From positions 45,015,912 to 45,079,911 of the forward strand of contig OX579636.1 in the NCBI GenBank assembly GCA_951230915.1: a DNA stretch of 64,000 bases, written 5' to 3'. Each line of letters begins with the position of its first letter. Within the stretch, counting starts at the first letter, position 1. Origin of the DNA: Antitrichia curtipendula (Eukaryota; Streptophyta; Bryopsida; Hypnales; Leucodontaceae). Shown one piece after another: positions 13,338-25,855 of the stretch. Under the pieces are notes generated by a model that was given only the letters and a program-made list of their open reading frames with translations, had not been told where the DNA came from and did no database searches. A program made the position numbers and the translations under genes.

Positions 13338-13776
13338 GCCCTAATGGTCCAAACAACATTTTTTGGTAACATAGCCATTTTGAGAGTAGCTTCAATTTGC
13401 AAGTAGGTGTAGAATCTCTGGACTAAAACTAAAACTCCTCGTAATTTTCATTTCATTAATCAAAATGGAACAATTCAAAGTTTTTCACATACATATAAAT
13501 CTAAAGAACCAATTTCAAATTTTTAGTTCTTAAAAAAATAATTAAAAAAAAAAGTTTTTTTTAGTTGCCCAACTTACTCGCCGACCAATGAAAATTACAT
13601 ATAATGCAATAACTTTTTAACCATGTAGTCAAAAGTTGAAAATTGTTGGGCCTTAAAGCTACTCTTGGGGCACATGTTGTGTGAAATTTTTAAATAAAAA
13701 AATAAAAAATCCGTTTGTGGTTATCTACCCAAAATCATTGTGTTGTAAAAAAAAATGGTGTTTGGACCTTAGGGGG
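13338..13776 (-). mobile_element. T1 element, copy c (deleted, minus)
   Basis: The left flank is TTAA (13334-13337), followed by GCCCTAATGGTCCAAACAAC, then ATAGCCATTTTGAGAG; both match the reversed right end of copy b. The right end reads GTTTGGACCTTAGGGGG, with the flank mutated to TATT. At 439 bp it is about half length. Confidence 0.65.
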
Positions 13777-14169
13777 TATTTATTCAAAATTGGAATTAGA
13801 GTTTTCCATATGTCACTTTTGTGATTAAATTGTTAATATCTAAAAACACCTTCCACACACATTCTGTTAAGTTTAATCCAACATTGGTTAATTCCATATC
13901 AGTTTGGTGAAGATATAACACATACTTGAAAATATGTAACTAATCTTTTATAAGGTGGAAAAAATTTGTTAGATGGAAAACTTTATTTGTAAAAAATGTA
14001 ACTATTTGAAACTATTTGAAACTATTTGACTAAAATCTTCTCTACTTCTCTTGAAAATGTTATACATTTGACCATTTTTCATCCACTTACTACCAATTGA
14101 CTACAAAAACAAATATTATTAATTGTCATTCTAGCTATATTAACATAGTTGCACCTAATTGTGCCCCCT

Positions 14170-14430
14170 TTCTAAAATCAAAACCTATAGATTCTTGTCT
14201 AAAATGTACTACTTCTGTTCATGAGGGGCCACAATTACTTTTCAATACATTTGTTTTTTCAACACTTTGAAATTGCATATTTTGTTCATATCATGCCTCA
14301 AAAATGCAAATGAAGATCAAAAATCTAGAATACTCTTTTGACCTCCAACAAGATCCACCAAAAGAAAATTAATAATTTAATAATGGGAACAATACTCAAA
14401 TGCTTGTTAGGATGCAATTTGACGTAGTAT
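14170..14430 (+). mobile_element. R2 element fragment (3' part)
   Basis: It shares order and blocks with 30185-30427: TAGATTCTTGxCTAAAATGT, TCAACACTTTGAAA, an ATCTAGAAT core, and ATAATGGGAACxATxCT, ending near a GTAxxTACCTTA motif. No left terminus is visible, so it is a truncated relative of the complete copy at 29833-30427. Confidence 0.55.
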
Positions 14431-15167
14431 GTACCTTAATCCAAAATTGGTAGAAAAAAGCCCTATATGTGACCCAAACACGTAACAAATGTAGAAGAAT
14501 CCTATGCAAACCCTAACGAGTACAGATCACCTACTAACAATGAGTCCCGAACTTCCCAATCAGATGCAAGAGATTCACGTTGTAGGATATTAAAGTGGTC
14601 ATTCAAAGTCTACATCCTACGTCTATGTTCCCCCAATCAAGGATAAATGTAAACAAAATTACTTCTATTTTTTGTGGTTGCTTTTTGTTTTGCATTCTTC
14701 ACCTCTTCTAGTAAATTCAAGGCCTCTAATTCCAAACTTCCAGTGTTTTCCCCAGGGGTAACACCGACCGTTAACTTTCAATGACCACTTTTTTTTTTTT
14801 AACGTTCTCCATTCATGTCTCCATGGAGTCCATTATTATTTTTTCATTACTTCAATGTCTGGATGCATCCCCACATTATTCCAAAGGAGGCCGGTAGGGT
14901 AGGGCCAACATGACCGGAACCCCAACTGAAATGGACGCCGGGGCCATTTCAACCGACCCAGTGGTGAGGCATCGCAGCAGTTGTGTACGTAGTTGCGATT
15001 TGCGAAAGGAGGTCAAAATGAATTGGGAGTTGACCGAATCCAGGTCTTCATAACAACCTTTGTGCCCCGGCCAAGTCAAGAGCTTGCCCTTCTTTTGGAA
15101 GTTGGCTGCCTTGGCCACACAGTTAGTTCACCATCCTCAACATGGAGAATGAAAAATTGGAATGAGC

Positions 15168-15317
15168 TAAACTATTCCGTTACGGACAAAATGGGAGCAA
15201 GCCCATTGTGGGCTGAATTTTAATGCTGGTGTACATTTCAGAACTTGAATGTTCACCACCATTACAACTTTGTCCATAGTGGGCTTGCTCCCATTCTGTC
15301 TGTAATAGGGTAGTTTA
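15168..15317. repeat. Inverted repeat with about 44-nt arms
   Basis: The left arm at about 15168-15211 pairs with the right arm at about 15272-15317; a perfect 15-nt core is ATGGGAGCAAGCCCA (15191-15205) against 15280-15294. The loop is about 60 nt. It lies just outside the R5/T1 nest that starts at 15358. It could be a foldback element or an miRNA-like precursor; the sequence does not decide. Confidence 0.7.
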
Positions 15318-15357
15318 TTTTACGTGATCTGCCGGTAACTAACCTCCTGTGGTAAGC

Positions 15358-16494
15358 GGGAGGTAGTCTACTTTAAAAGTGATATTTTTAATCCCTAAAG
15401 TCCCATTGTCTCTTTGAGGAATGAAATGGATTTTGGGTAAGTTCCTACGGTCTCAATATTTGTCATGATTTTATGATTTTATTTATTTACTTTTAATATT
15501 AAAAAATACATTAGCTTTTCAAAATAATTTTTTTAATTTCAATAAGAGCTTGGGAGCAAAAGTTATGGCATAAAAAGCCTTTTTTGAGTTTGGTAGGCCA
15601 AAACCCCTCTTCAAAAATACTTAAAGTATATTTATTTATTTTGGATAGATTATATTATTGTGTACATGAGATGCTTTGATTTATTCTATTTGGACTTGCT
15701 ATGTGAAAGTTATGGAGAATCTTGTTTGGGGGGCAATCAAAGCATCTTTTTGGAAAAATAACTTATATGATTCATTTTTACCTCAATTTCCACAATTTGT
15801 CAAAAGAATAAAATTCACAAGGTCAAAGTCTCTTTCTAGAACAATCTCACCGTTGTGTTTAGTGTATTTCCATTCTATCTTTAAGAAATATTAATAATTT
15901 AGATTTTCCTTCTATCTTGAACCTACTTCTACTTAACAAATTTTTAATGAGTAAAAACTAAATGTGTGTTTAAATTTTTTTTTTCTTGGATTCTCAACTC
16001 AATTCTTGACCATATAAAATTCAAAATTCAAAATCAACAAAGCAAAAATGATAAATTATGAAGGTTCAAAGCTCCAAAATGTAGTTGAGCAAGGTGCAAA
16101 AAAACCTTGTTTCCTTTACCATAAAACAAAAATATCTTGCAATCTACATGGTTAAAGTTTGAGAAAAATAAACTTCTAGTACAAGATCCTACAATTAGAT
16201 ATGAAGGGAGGGAGGGGGGAGGAGGGGGAGGACTTTTTGAATTTTTGTTTGCTACAGAAATGGTAGTTTTTGAGTGATTTTTTGATGGAAAAGAGGCCTT
16301 GGGACTTTATGGGTTAAGAGCAAATTGCATGGAATTGGCATTGAATCCAAGTTGTTTCAGTTTTTTACCTTTGTCGAACTAGTTACAGATTCTTTTGAAG
16401 TTGAAACGCAAGGATGACTAAAGGAAATTCCCTCTTTAAAGTTTTGGTACTTTGGAGGTTGCCTTCAAAGAAGGGTCGCTTTTAGAGTATCCTA
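15358..16494 (-). mobile_element. R5 element, second copy, split by T1
   Basis: The left terminus (GGAGGTAGTCTACTTTAAAA) and right terminus (TCGCTTTTAGAGTATCCTA) are diverged R5 TIRs. The non-T1 interior at 16320-16410 is the reverse complement of the interior of the 8882-9164 copy (GAATCCAAGTTGTTTC and ACCTTTGTCGAACTAGTTAC blocks). T1 copy d lies within it at 15392-16313, so the T1 insertion is the younger event. Confidence 0.6.
15392..16313 (+). mobile_element. T1 element, copy d (922 bp)
   Basis: TTAA (15388-15391) precedes TCCCTAAAGTCCCATTGTC. The right end GCCTTGGGACTTTATGGG is followed by TTAA (16314-16317). It is collinear with copy b over its whole length; shared blocks include AGAACAATCTCACC, ACCTACTTCTACTTAACAA and TATCTTGCAATCTxC. 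A 72-residue frame inside is incidental. Confidence 0.85.
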
Positions 16495-19022
16495 TTTTTT
16501 TTGTATTCTAAATCTAATTTATTTTTTTATTGGAAGAGACCCAAGATTTTTCTACTTCCGACAAAAAAAAGGAAGATTGACAAGAACTTTACATGCACTC
16601 AACCATACCTTCTCATGGGAATCATAATAGGAGGCTTCCTAAAAGTATGTCCTTGTAGCACTCGCTCCTACCCAAATCTTCCCGCTTGTATACTTTTTGT
16701 CAATGCAAAACCTCATCCTTCTCTCCTTGCCTTGCGAAACGCAATCACAGCGTCGTTGGCCGATACTGTTGTGCAAATTGACACGCAGCAGCATAGTATT
16801 CAGTATTTCTATTCATTTTTTTTTTCATTTTTTTTCTTTTTTATATCAGTTTTTCATTTTCTTTTTGAAACTGAGGATACCGTTAATCTATGTTGGAGGG
16901 TAATCATCAAAACCAACTTGAGTTGCAGTGCCTGGACCGACACTGCCTGGCAATGATTTTAGGATAAGGATGCAACCCCATTGGGGCTTTTGGTTGCAGA
17001 ACCAACGGAACCGTATTACTTATTTGATTCTTGTGCAATATGCATATCTTTGGGACATGCGTAAAAAATACACATTAAGTTATTGTCAAAGTGTTTTGGA
17101 TGCATCCACAAGCAACAGTTTACATTTTATTGATACAATGTCCAAAACATACATAGCATAGCAAGGAAATTTGAAATCTTTTTTCAATTGCCAACATGAC
17201 TCAACACAGATGAAGGTGGTTTCATCCCTAAAGTCTTTCATTGATCACAATGGGGTGAGTTTGTGTTTCAAGGCATGCTCTTTGTCATGTCAAAATGGAC
17301 TAAGTATGCCTCAACTATCAGTAAGTTATGTCATTTGTAATTGCTACAAAAGTGATGGCCAAAAATAATTGTAAGTTTTCATGAAGTAACGGATGAGTAT
17401 TGTGTCTAGGAAACTTCTTCAATTCACACCAGGAGGAGGTGGTGGCCTTTGTTGCCTTTACGGACCATTTGGCCGTCATGGGTAAGACCGTTTAGGATAT
17501 GAACCAAAAAGTACAAGGAATCCAAAAAGGCACATTCACATTCACCATGCCACCATCATTATCAGAAGGTGCTACTTGGTCCACTAAGGTAATGAAAATA
17601 CAAGTTTTTATTTATATTTTTCACACTTGGAAGATGGATTTCTCTTTAGATGTCAATTTTACAAAAGTGGATGGAAAAATTGGATTGTGAATTATTTTGT
17701 TGAATAACCATTTTTCACTTATGATGTGTGCTAAATTTAACCTTTAAATTATTTGAGAAAATTTCACACTATTCTCTATTTCTATGTGCATCTTCTAAAA
17801 AAATTTAAATTAAATAGATTTTTTAATTCTATTTGATAGAATGTTTTTATTTTTGCTTAAAGTTTTTAGCTGCATTGATGATATTTCATTATCTTCTAAA
17901 ATATAGCATCGTTTTGAGGCCATAACATCAATCAAAGCAAGTCTCGGATCTTCATCTTTTATATTTTCTTTTTATGAATCCAACTATATGATCTCTTTAG
18001 TTAGCATGGCCAAATATGTTATCCTAAACTATAAGGTGAAATTCCCATTTAGTGCAAGATCATTTTACCTATGTTTCAAAAGTATTTATTATCTAGTCTC
18101 ATTGAAAGGTAAAATCTGCGCTTTAATTTTTTTTAATATAAAATTTTAACATTTTATATTTTGATAGCATATTGAAATATAAGTTAAGAGATATGGAAGA
18201 AAAAAAGATTTGACTAGTCAAATTAGTTAAAATTAATTTCATAGAATAAGGCAATATAGGATGAGATAAAGTTAATATTTCTATTTAAAGTTGTGAAATG
18301 TCAATCTCAATGGAGAAAATATTTAAATAAATAATATATTTGAATTTTAAAAAGCTAACATAAATAAATTTTATATCTATCATTATTGCCTATAAAAGAG
18401 GACACCATCTAATTTTCATCTTGTCAAGGATAATAGAAAGATAAAAAATAAATTATAGACAAAAATATATTATACTGATTAAAAAAATTATATAAAAATA
18501 TAGGATTTTTTTTTTAAATGACACAAAACAAAGATTTAAATATATAAGCACTATAATTAAGAGATTTTTTTTAAACGAAGATAATATTCAAAGATACTAC
18601 ATCACTAGAATCACTTAGTCCAATTTACTAAGTCACTAAAATTTGTTCAAATTTGCATGGAAAAAAGTGGGCTCTTTAGTTTCTAAATAATCAAACTACT
18701 AAATATTTTATAATTAATAGGTAATAGAGAGTCTTCTATAATAATATAATTTTAATTGAAAATTTTGAATATTGTTATTTTAAAACAGAACTATAAATTT
18801 ATATAACGTATATTTGATAGCTATAAAGAAGCTATTGAATATAAATTTTAAAACTATATTTAAACATATTCCAATAGAATTAATTCCTTGAGAGTTAAGA
18901 ATAAAACAAACTTGGTTCAATAGATGTATATTTATCTAAAAAGGTTTGAATTATTATGTTTTGATTGTTGAAATGAAAGTTATGAAAGGTTTCATGTCTA
19001 TGAAAAATCATATTCTGTTTAA
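16495..19022. other. Intergenic DNA, no gene recognised
   Basis: It holds several overlapping plus-strand frames (the largest 151 residues at 16501-16956, with poly-F stretches from T-runs) and long AT-rich DNA. None shows a domain, splice pattern or composition like the two real genes downstream. Confidence 0.55.
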
Positions 19023-19818
19023 TCTGTAAAATCCCATTCACATAATGGATTTTGGATAGGCTCCTACTATCTCAAATCCTGTGATTTTATTTTTATTTTT
19101 TAAGATAGTAAAGTACATTAGCTTGGGAGGAATATAATTTTTTTACTTGAAGTGATGCATGGGAGCCAAAAAATTGTTTTACATAGAAAGTGTTTCATCT
19201 ATATGGAAAGACTTGATTCATTCTATTTGGATTAGTTATAAGAAAGTTGTGGATAATATTTTATTTTGAGCAATCTAAGCATTTTCTTTAAAAAAAATAA
19301 CGTTTAAAATTCATTTTTGAAAGCAATTTTGACAATTCTCAAAAAAATAATATGACAAGGTTCAATTTGCTTGCAAGAACAATCTCATTGTTGGGATTAT
19401 TAGACCTATTAGCAATTTATATTTTCTTGCAATCTTGTATTTACTTCTATTTAACAATTTCTTAAGAAAGAAACTCATGTGTGTGCTTTTGAATTTTTTT
19501 TCCAAACTTTCAGCTCAAATTTTCAACACAAATTTCCTCAATATTGGTAGTGTAGAACTTTTAAGCTAAGAAGATTCAAAGCCCTCAAATCGAGTCTTAC
19601 AAGATCCAAAAAAATGGTCTTCTTCACTTCAAACGCATATATCTTGCAATCCACCCAATCAAAGTTTTTGAAATTTCTTAACACATTCTTATTCTTGTCT
19701 AATTATGCAAGATTCTATAACTAGATATGCAAAAAAATTAATTTATAAATTTAATTGCATGTTGCAATAGAAATGGCAATTTTGAATGAATTTGATGAAA
19801 AAGGCCTAGGACTATGGG
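19023..19818 (+). mobile_element. T1 element, copy e (right end eroded)
   Basis: The left flank is TTAA (19019-19022), then TCTGTAAAATCCCATT. Internal blocks follow copy b in order (TTTTGGATAGGCTCCTACTA, AGAACAATCTCATTGTTGGG, ATATCTTGCAATCCACC, ATAGAAATGGCAATTTTGA). The right end AGGCCTAGGACTATGGGG has lost its TTAA. Confidence 0.75.
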
Positions 19819-22800
19819 GGGGTATAAAAATAACATTAAACTTCTATCCTCTTAAAGTTTTTGTGGTTTTTTGAAGTTCCAAATTGCTTCAAAATACTTG
19901 TTTCCAAAGCATGGCAAGATTTTATCTATATTTATTATTTAACAAATCCAACCATATGTTCCTTTAGTAAATTTGTCCAAGTGCGTCCTCCTAAAATTGT
20001 AACATGAAGTTTTTATCAGTTGCAAGTTTGAGGATAGAACATGTGCATTCCAAAATCGTTGTGTATTTTAGTCAATATGCTTGAAAATAGATTAAGATTT
20101 TAAAGAAAAATTTAGCGAAAATAAATTTTATATTTATCTTAATCAAATTTGTAAATGAGAAGACGGCATTGGATGAAATAAAAACCTATATCTTCAATAG
20201 TTTTTACATGATATTCATAATTGTCAATACCAATGGTGAGTATGTCCTAGTAAATTAAAAAAACATCTACTATTGGGGGGAGAAACTTGACTTCAAAAAA
20301 CTAATTTATATATATTTTTTGTACTTTCATTCCCCACACAATGACATTTTATATAACTTTCAATTCATTAAATAGAATACAATGATTCAAATATTTCTAT
20401 ATAGGCATCAATATACACTAAAAATAAAATTAATTGTAGAATATATTTTTGATTGCCAGTTTGACATTGAAATAGAAAAAAATTTATAAAGCTTGGAATT
20501 TTTATTGGAATGATATAAAACAAAGCTTCACATTGAGATTATAAATAATAGAAGCCATTTTGAAATTTCACTCAAAAATTCTAAAGTATGAAAGCCATAG
20601 AACTTACCCAAATTCTTAGAAAATCCAAAGTAGGCACCTTAGTCCTTTGAAGGCTATTTAGAACTCAATTTCTAATATATCTAAAAAAATGGGTGTGGAT
20701 TAATGACCACAGGGTTTTTTGAGCATTAAGGTTAAAGTATTTTTCACTTTTTTTTTGAGGTGTAAGCAATTTAGAAGTTTTGTTCAATCTATAGTACCTA
20801 TGGCCTAAATGAGTCAGTAATCATTGTAAAGTATTAATTGTTACAAGACTATTGTATTTTCAACTTAGTTCTTTATATTAGCATTTTTGCTAGTTTACAA
20901 GACATACAATTTTTGTTTGTTTCAAATTTCAAGCATTATAGTCTTGCAATTGGTGGGGTCTTTACTTCAAAAATTTAGAGTATATATTTCAACAAATTAA
21001 ATAAAATATTTTACAACTAAATTTACTCAAATAATATAAAAAAATACACGAATTTATGATTGTATTAAAAAAATGGTGTCTTGGAACACTTGGTCAAAAT
21101 TACTGAAGAACTTTTAGGGATTTGTAATAGGAATCTCGGTCACAAATTAATTTAAACATGTATAGGACTAATTGCCGGAAATATTTTGAAAGACTAATAG
21201 TCACTTTAGATTGCACTAGTTGAGGCAAAAACTTGAGACAAATCATTTTTTGATTCCATACTTTATTATACTTTTCTAATATAGTTTAAAAAAATTCAAG
21301 CTACGCAAAATTGATTGGACAACTTCAACATGATTATAAAGTTGAATACGCATATGATAGGTGCCCATCTATTCGCTCAATAATTGAATTAGGCAATGTT
21401 GATGATCCTATTGCATCCCAAATGATTACCTTGTCCCTATGGACTGATCAAGTTAATTTATTCTATTGTTTCTATAATTTTTTGTATGTAGAAAAAGACA
21501 ATTGAAATTGCAAATTTTTTACAAAGCAAAAATTTGTTGAGAATTTTTGAAGTGTGTTGTCCAAATAACCTAAAGTAATCACTCCTCCCCTCAAAATCAA
21601 CATTAAAGTGCATTTATGGTAGTCAATGTTACTCATATAAATTGATTGTAGTTTATTCCTAAATCAACCACTATCCACTGAAAAGAGGCTGCCATTTCAT
21701 TTTGGTATTAGTTCCCCCCCTCCCTCCTAAATAACCAGAGCCGTTGATTTTTTATTTAAAAAAAATTACAAACCCCCCGCCACAACCGTTGATCTTGGAT
21801 ACGATCTCGGACACAGATACAATACGAATACAAATACGAATACATATACAAATATGAAGACAAATACAGATATTGCAAAACATATCCCATATTGTTTGGA
21901 GCAGTTCCTGCTTCCTGAAAATTATAAAGAGGGGGAGTGGGGGGGGGGGTTAAAAAAAAAATTAAATTAAATTATTTTTAATTTAAAGTATTTGGGGGGT
22001 GGGGTGAGGGGGATAAATAATAAAAATAAATTGGATTGGGTGCATAGTGTGCCAAGTGTGACTATGCACTGAAAAGTGGCTGTACATCCAGACAGCCACT
22101 ATTCATCATATTAAAGTAGTCACATTTTGTGATACTTGTACACCTCACTAACAAAAGTTTCTATTGTAGTCACTAGTCACTCCATTTTTGTTGTGAACCC
22201 CAAGTTTTGAATGTGACTTCTATTCATCTCAATGTAGCCCAACTCATTTACTGAGCAGTGACAAGTTGAAGTTGAAGGCATAACTATAATGGGTCATTTT
22301 ATAGGTGTTAATAGTGGATAAAATGTGTAGAAGGTGTTCATTTATCTTATTAAGTATAGAATGTTACAAGTTTAAAATTTGAAGTAGCACCATGTGCACT
22401 ATTGAGTGCGGTAACAAGGTTAACCCTTAATGATGCCATCTATCTAATTTTTTTCATGTCTATATTTGTATTTGGCATTTTGATACCATTATATTTAATT
22501 TAATTAATTATTATATCAAAGTATACTATTATACTACAAGATGTAGTGTATATAAATTTCAAGTTGTATTTCAATATACAGTGTGGGATATAATGGATAT
22601 TCTACAAAGCTTATATAGATATATGTACGTATACATACCTTTAAGAGTTAATATGATCCAATAGAATTATGAAACTTTATGACAAACTTGAAGCAACCGA
22701 AGTGCCCAAATTGCTTCATAAGAGGTATTATATATTTTTGAGATCATACAAAATTATTTTAACATTCAAAGCGTTCTTTTGTGTAAGCTATTCAACAAAT

Positions 22801-22946
22801 TTCAGTGGAGTTTTCCAAAAGCATACTGTATCCGATGGCCATGGTCAACAAAAATATTTCTTAAAATTGAATTGTAGAATCTTGTGATAATACATTTTCA
22901 AAAATAGTAATTTTTGTATGGTTAAAAATTATTTTTTCTATTTTAA
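19819..22946. other. AT-rich intergenic DNA, possible T1 scraps
   Basis: No gene is seen. Short segments near 20590-20660 and 20935-21090 faintly recall T1 ends but are too decayed to call. At 21815-21870 there is an impure run of ATACGA/ATACAA hexamers, followed by a G-rich patch near 21935. Confidence 0.5.
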
Positions 22947-23840
22947 AACCTAAAGGACTAAGGATCCCGCTTTGGATTTTTTGAAAAATTGGGCATGCCT
23001 TATTGACTTCATAATTAGAAATTTTTGCATGAAATTTTTAGGATGGGTGTTAAGCATCATACTCTACATGTAAAGCTTTGCTTAAGGTCATTTTGATAAA
23101 TATTGTCAAATTTAGAAGGGTTATTTCATTGTCATGTCAAACCAAGCAACTAAAAATATATTCTAAGAAATTATTAGTTAATTTTATTGGATTGTATAGA
23201 TTGATGCTACTCAAAAACATTTGAACCATTCAATTTCAAATAATGAGGTGAAAATTACAAGGAGTTTTATTTTGCATGCAACGAAAGTAGAAAAAATATA
23301 CAAAGTTATTTTTTCAACTCAATTTTGAATTAAAAATAAATAAAAACAAAAAAAGGATGCCAATTGCTTACTGTGACATTCTCACTATTGGGATTGACAA
23401 TTGACAATTTTTTTTTTAAATTAATGTTTTATTCTTTCATTTAGTGCTACTTTCAACTTTATAATTTTTGAAGGATAAATTTTCAAAGATTTTAATTAAT
23501 AAAAAGTTTTTGCATATATTTTCAATCCACTTTCCAACATATTGAATAAAGCTTCCGAGTTTTTGAGCATGCTTAGTTTTTTCTAAGATGTTGATAGACA
23601 AAACTTTATCTTTTAAAAAGGCTAATAAAAACTTACATTTTGAAATTTAGGCACACTGAACTTGCAATCAATGGGGATATTCACTCTAAAATTTTAGGAG
23701 GATGTGCTTGAACAAGTTAACCAAAGGATCCTATGGTTGAATTTGTTGAAAAATAAATATAGGTAAAGATTTTAGTCTTGCTTTGGGAACAAATATTTTG
23801 AAGCACTTTTGGGCCTCTAAACATCAAAGAACTTTAGAGG
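22947..23840 (+). mobile_element. T1 element, copy f (894 bp, diverged)
   Basis: TTAA (22943-22946) precedes AACCTAAAGGACTAAGGATC. The right end GAACTTTAGAGG is followed by TTAA (23841-23844). Internal markers CTCACTATTGGGATTG, CTTGCAATC and GGATCCTATGGTTGAAT are in the T1 order. Both TTAA flanks survive although the body is strongly diverged. Confidence 0.7.
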
Positions 23841-24113
23841 TTAAATATCATCTAAATTGCATTTCCCAATTTTAATTAATTATTTGGCAGAGAATATTGA
23901 CCCTAACCACTAGATAGCAGTAAGTTAGTAGGTCCATAAACTGACCAGGTTCTAGATGCGTCCCCTATCTAGAAATGAATGACATGTTCTTTGACATATC
24001 TTTTACTATCATTGAGGAGGTAGGTAGACTTAAAAGACTGTTTATGAACGTCGTACCTACATGACAAAAAATCATAAAACTTGCAAAATAAGACTGATCA
24101 AATTTTGTTCACT

Positions 24114-24605
24114 ACACTAAATAGTGACATTAGATTGCCCCACACTAATTTCTCGACATTCTACACTATATAAATATTTATTGTTTTTTTTACAAAGTTT
24201 AACTACTTTTGAATTAAGCCTAGTTGTAATTAGAACTCCTGAACCTCCACATGTACAAATGGAAATGTGTATATAAATATTTGTTGACTTTGATGGGTTG
24301 TAAGGTTAATTTTCTTGAAGTAAGGCAACCTAATTGTTAAAGCAATCTAATTTCACTATTTAATATACACAAAAATAGTGAAATTAGGTCTCCTTAACAC
24401 ATAGGTTGCCTTATCCAAAATAATTACCTCATGACTCACCACTTGTCTACATAGAGGCACATATGACTTTCAAAATCAAGCCCTCATCCGGTGCACCAAC
24501 CTACACCAAACACACAATTCTAAGCCCATGAAAAATACTGCATCCTTGTGCAATAATGTCCAATAAATATTTATTTATTGTAAAATGTAGAGAAATTAGT
24601 GTGGG
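24114..24605 (+). mobile_element. R3 element with long TIRs and inner hairpin
   Basis: The left TIR runs inward from CCCACACTAATTTCTCGACA (24138) through TACACTATATAAATATTTAT. The right TIR ends at 24605 with the reverse complement (CCCACACTAATTTCTCTACA). An outer left portion, CACTAAATAG, matches the reversed end of the 6.2-kb copy. No open frame and no clear target duplication. Confidence 0.7.
24322..24412. repeat. Imperfect 40-nt hairpin inside R3
   Basis: Arms 24322-24361 and 24373-24412 pair with about six mismatches in 40 around an 11-nt loop; both ends carry AAGGCAACCTA and the inner part CTAATTTCACTATTT. The geometry resembles a plant miRNA or siRNA foldback, but the arms also match R3-type terminal sequence, so a rearranged TIR is equally likely. 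Confidence 0.65.
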
Positions 24606-24879
24606 ATTTTTAGAGGTTGGCCTTATTTAATTTCAAACAAACCATGTGTCTGAGCTTCTATAAACTTAGAAAAGAGACTGAGTGAGTTCTTCTTAACTGT
24701 AGTTGAATGATTTTGAGCCTTTTATGTTGTGACTGCGTTTTTTTTATTTTTTTTATTTTGAAACAACTGATGTTTGTGACTGACTGACTGAATTGAATCA
24801 TCACTCATCTCTCAGTCTCTCTGGAATGTTTATTTATTTTTATAAATATACTATTATTATTATTTTTTTTTTCCCTTCT

Positions 24880-25244
24880 TCTTCTTCTTAAAGTTCTTAG
24901 AGTTCTCCTGTAGCATCGTCTCCGTCGTCATTGAATCCCCTGTTTTTAACTTACTTTTGCCTCAACTCTCCACACAGTTGTTGTGCACCTGACTCCAGTG
25001 CCTGCTCTGCCCTGCCCTGCCCTGCCCTGCCTTGCCTGCCTGCTGCCGTGCCGTGTCTGCGCTGCTCTGCGCGTTCCCAGTTTTTCAGTAGAAAAAAAGA
25101 AGAAGATCCATTATTGTCGCTGCATTGAAGAGCAACTTCTAGTAAGGAAGAAACTCCGCCCGCTGCCTCAAACTGAAGGATTGCGTGAGAGGAGGACAGA
25201 AGTTTCGGATCTGGAAAAAAACAAATTGCAGAACCAGATTTCCC
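24880..25244 (+). promoter_or_regulatory. Leader-like region of a stranded gene start
   Basis: A pyrimidine-rich stretch (TTCTTCTTCTT, CTCTCC, a CCTGC pentamer run near 25003-25040) and a local rise in GC precede the ATG at 25245. This looks like the 5' leader of a plant gene rather than the AT-rich DNA around it. No TATA box or start site can be fixed. Confidence 0.35.
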
Positions 25245-25349
25245 ATGGAAGAGGAAGAGGAAGGAGAAGAGGAAGGGATGGACTCATTATCGTCGTCCAT
25301 TTCGGTCGCTGCACACATTGAAGGTGACGACACCTACTACCGCACATAG
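25245..25349 (+). pseudogene. Stranded first exon or small ORF, 34 aa
   Basis: The ATG at 25245 (context TTCCCATGG) opens a 34-residue frame that begins with a Glu-rich block (MEEEEEGEEEGMDS) and ends EGDDTYYRT at a TAG. A possible splice donor, GAAG|GTGACG, lies near 25323, so the frame could be a first exon cut by an intron. No matching downstream exon is visible in the next several kilobases, and an R5 element starts 85 bp after the stop. It could be a truncated gene, a captured gene fragment, or a non-coding transcript. I do not recognise the protein. Confidence 0.3.
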
Positions 25350-25433
25350 AAGCAATCCAGCATGGCTCCCATTCTTATATTGAGAGGAAGGGAGAAAAAA
25401 AATTGTGGGGTCAAGTCGGGTGGGGTCTTGCTG

Positions 25434-25855
25434 GTAAGGTAGTAACTATGCTCTTAAAGCGACCATTTAAGGGCTGTTCCGCCTTTTTCACAGGCTTTCG
25501 TGGACAGAAATATTTTTAGATCATTTTTCAGAGAAAGAAAAATAGACGTGGTACCTAACACAAGTGGTTTTGTATTTTTTTCAAGCATTTTTGAATTACT
25601 TATGAATTTTCAAAGATTCAGGGCATAGGCACCTATTTGTAACCATAGGTCTTCCAAAATCTGTCCACTTGCAACTTGTAAAGAGATGTACAAAAAACAA
25701 AGACAATGATTGGCTCTTGCAATAGAAAAAACAATTTTTCCTCAATGCATTCAATTGCTAAATTGGTCCATTTAAGGATCACCCCATCTCCATTCTTCAC
25801 CTAAAAATAGGGGCGATTTCAAGAAGATGGGCGCTTTTAGAGCACACTACCTTAG
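25434..25855 (+). mobile_element. R5 element, 422 bp
   Basis: The left end (TAAGGTAGT, a short indel, then TGCTCTTAAAGCGACCAT) and right end read inward (TAAGGTAGTGTGCTCTAAAA then GCGCCCAT) form TIRs. The interior (TTTAAGGGCTGTTCCGCC, ACACAAGTGGTTT, AATTTTCAAAGAT) is shared with 40424-40640 and, reversed, with 41990-42240. Confidence 0.7.

Noticed and set aside
16501..16956. 151-aa plus-strand frame with Phe runs
   Set aside because: The Phe runs come from T-rich DNA and the frame overlaps the R5 end; no domain recognised.
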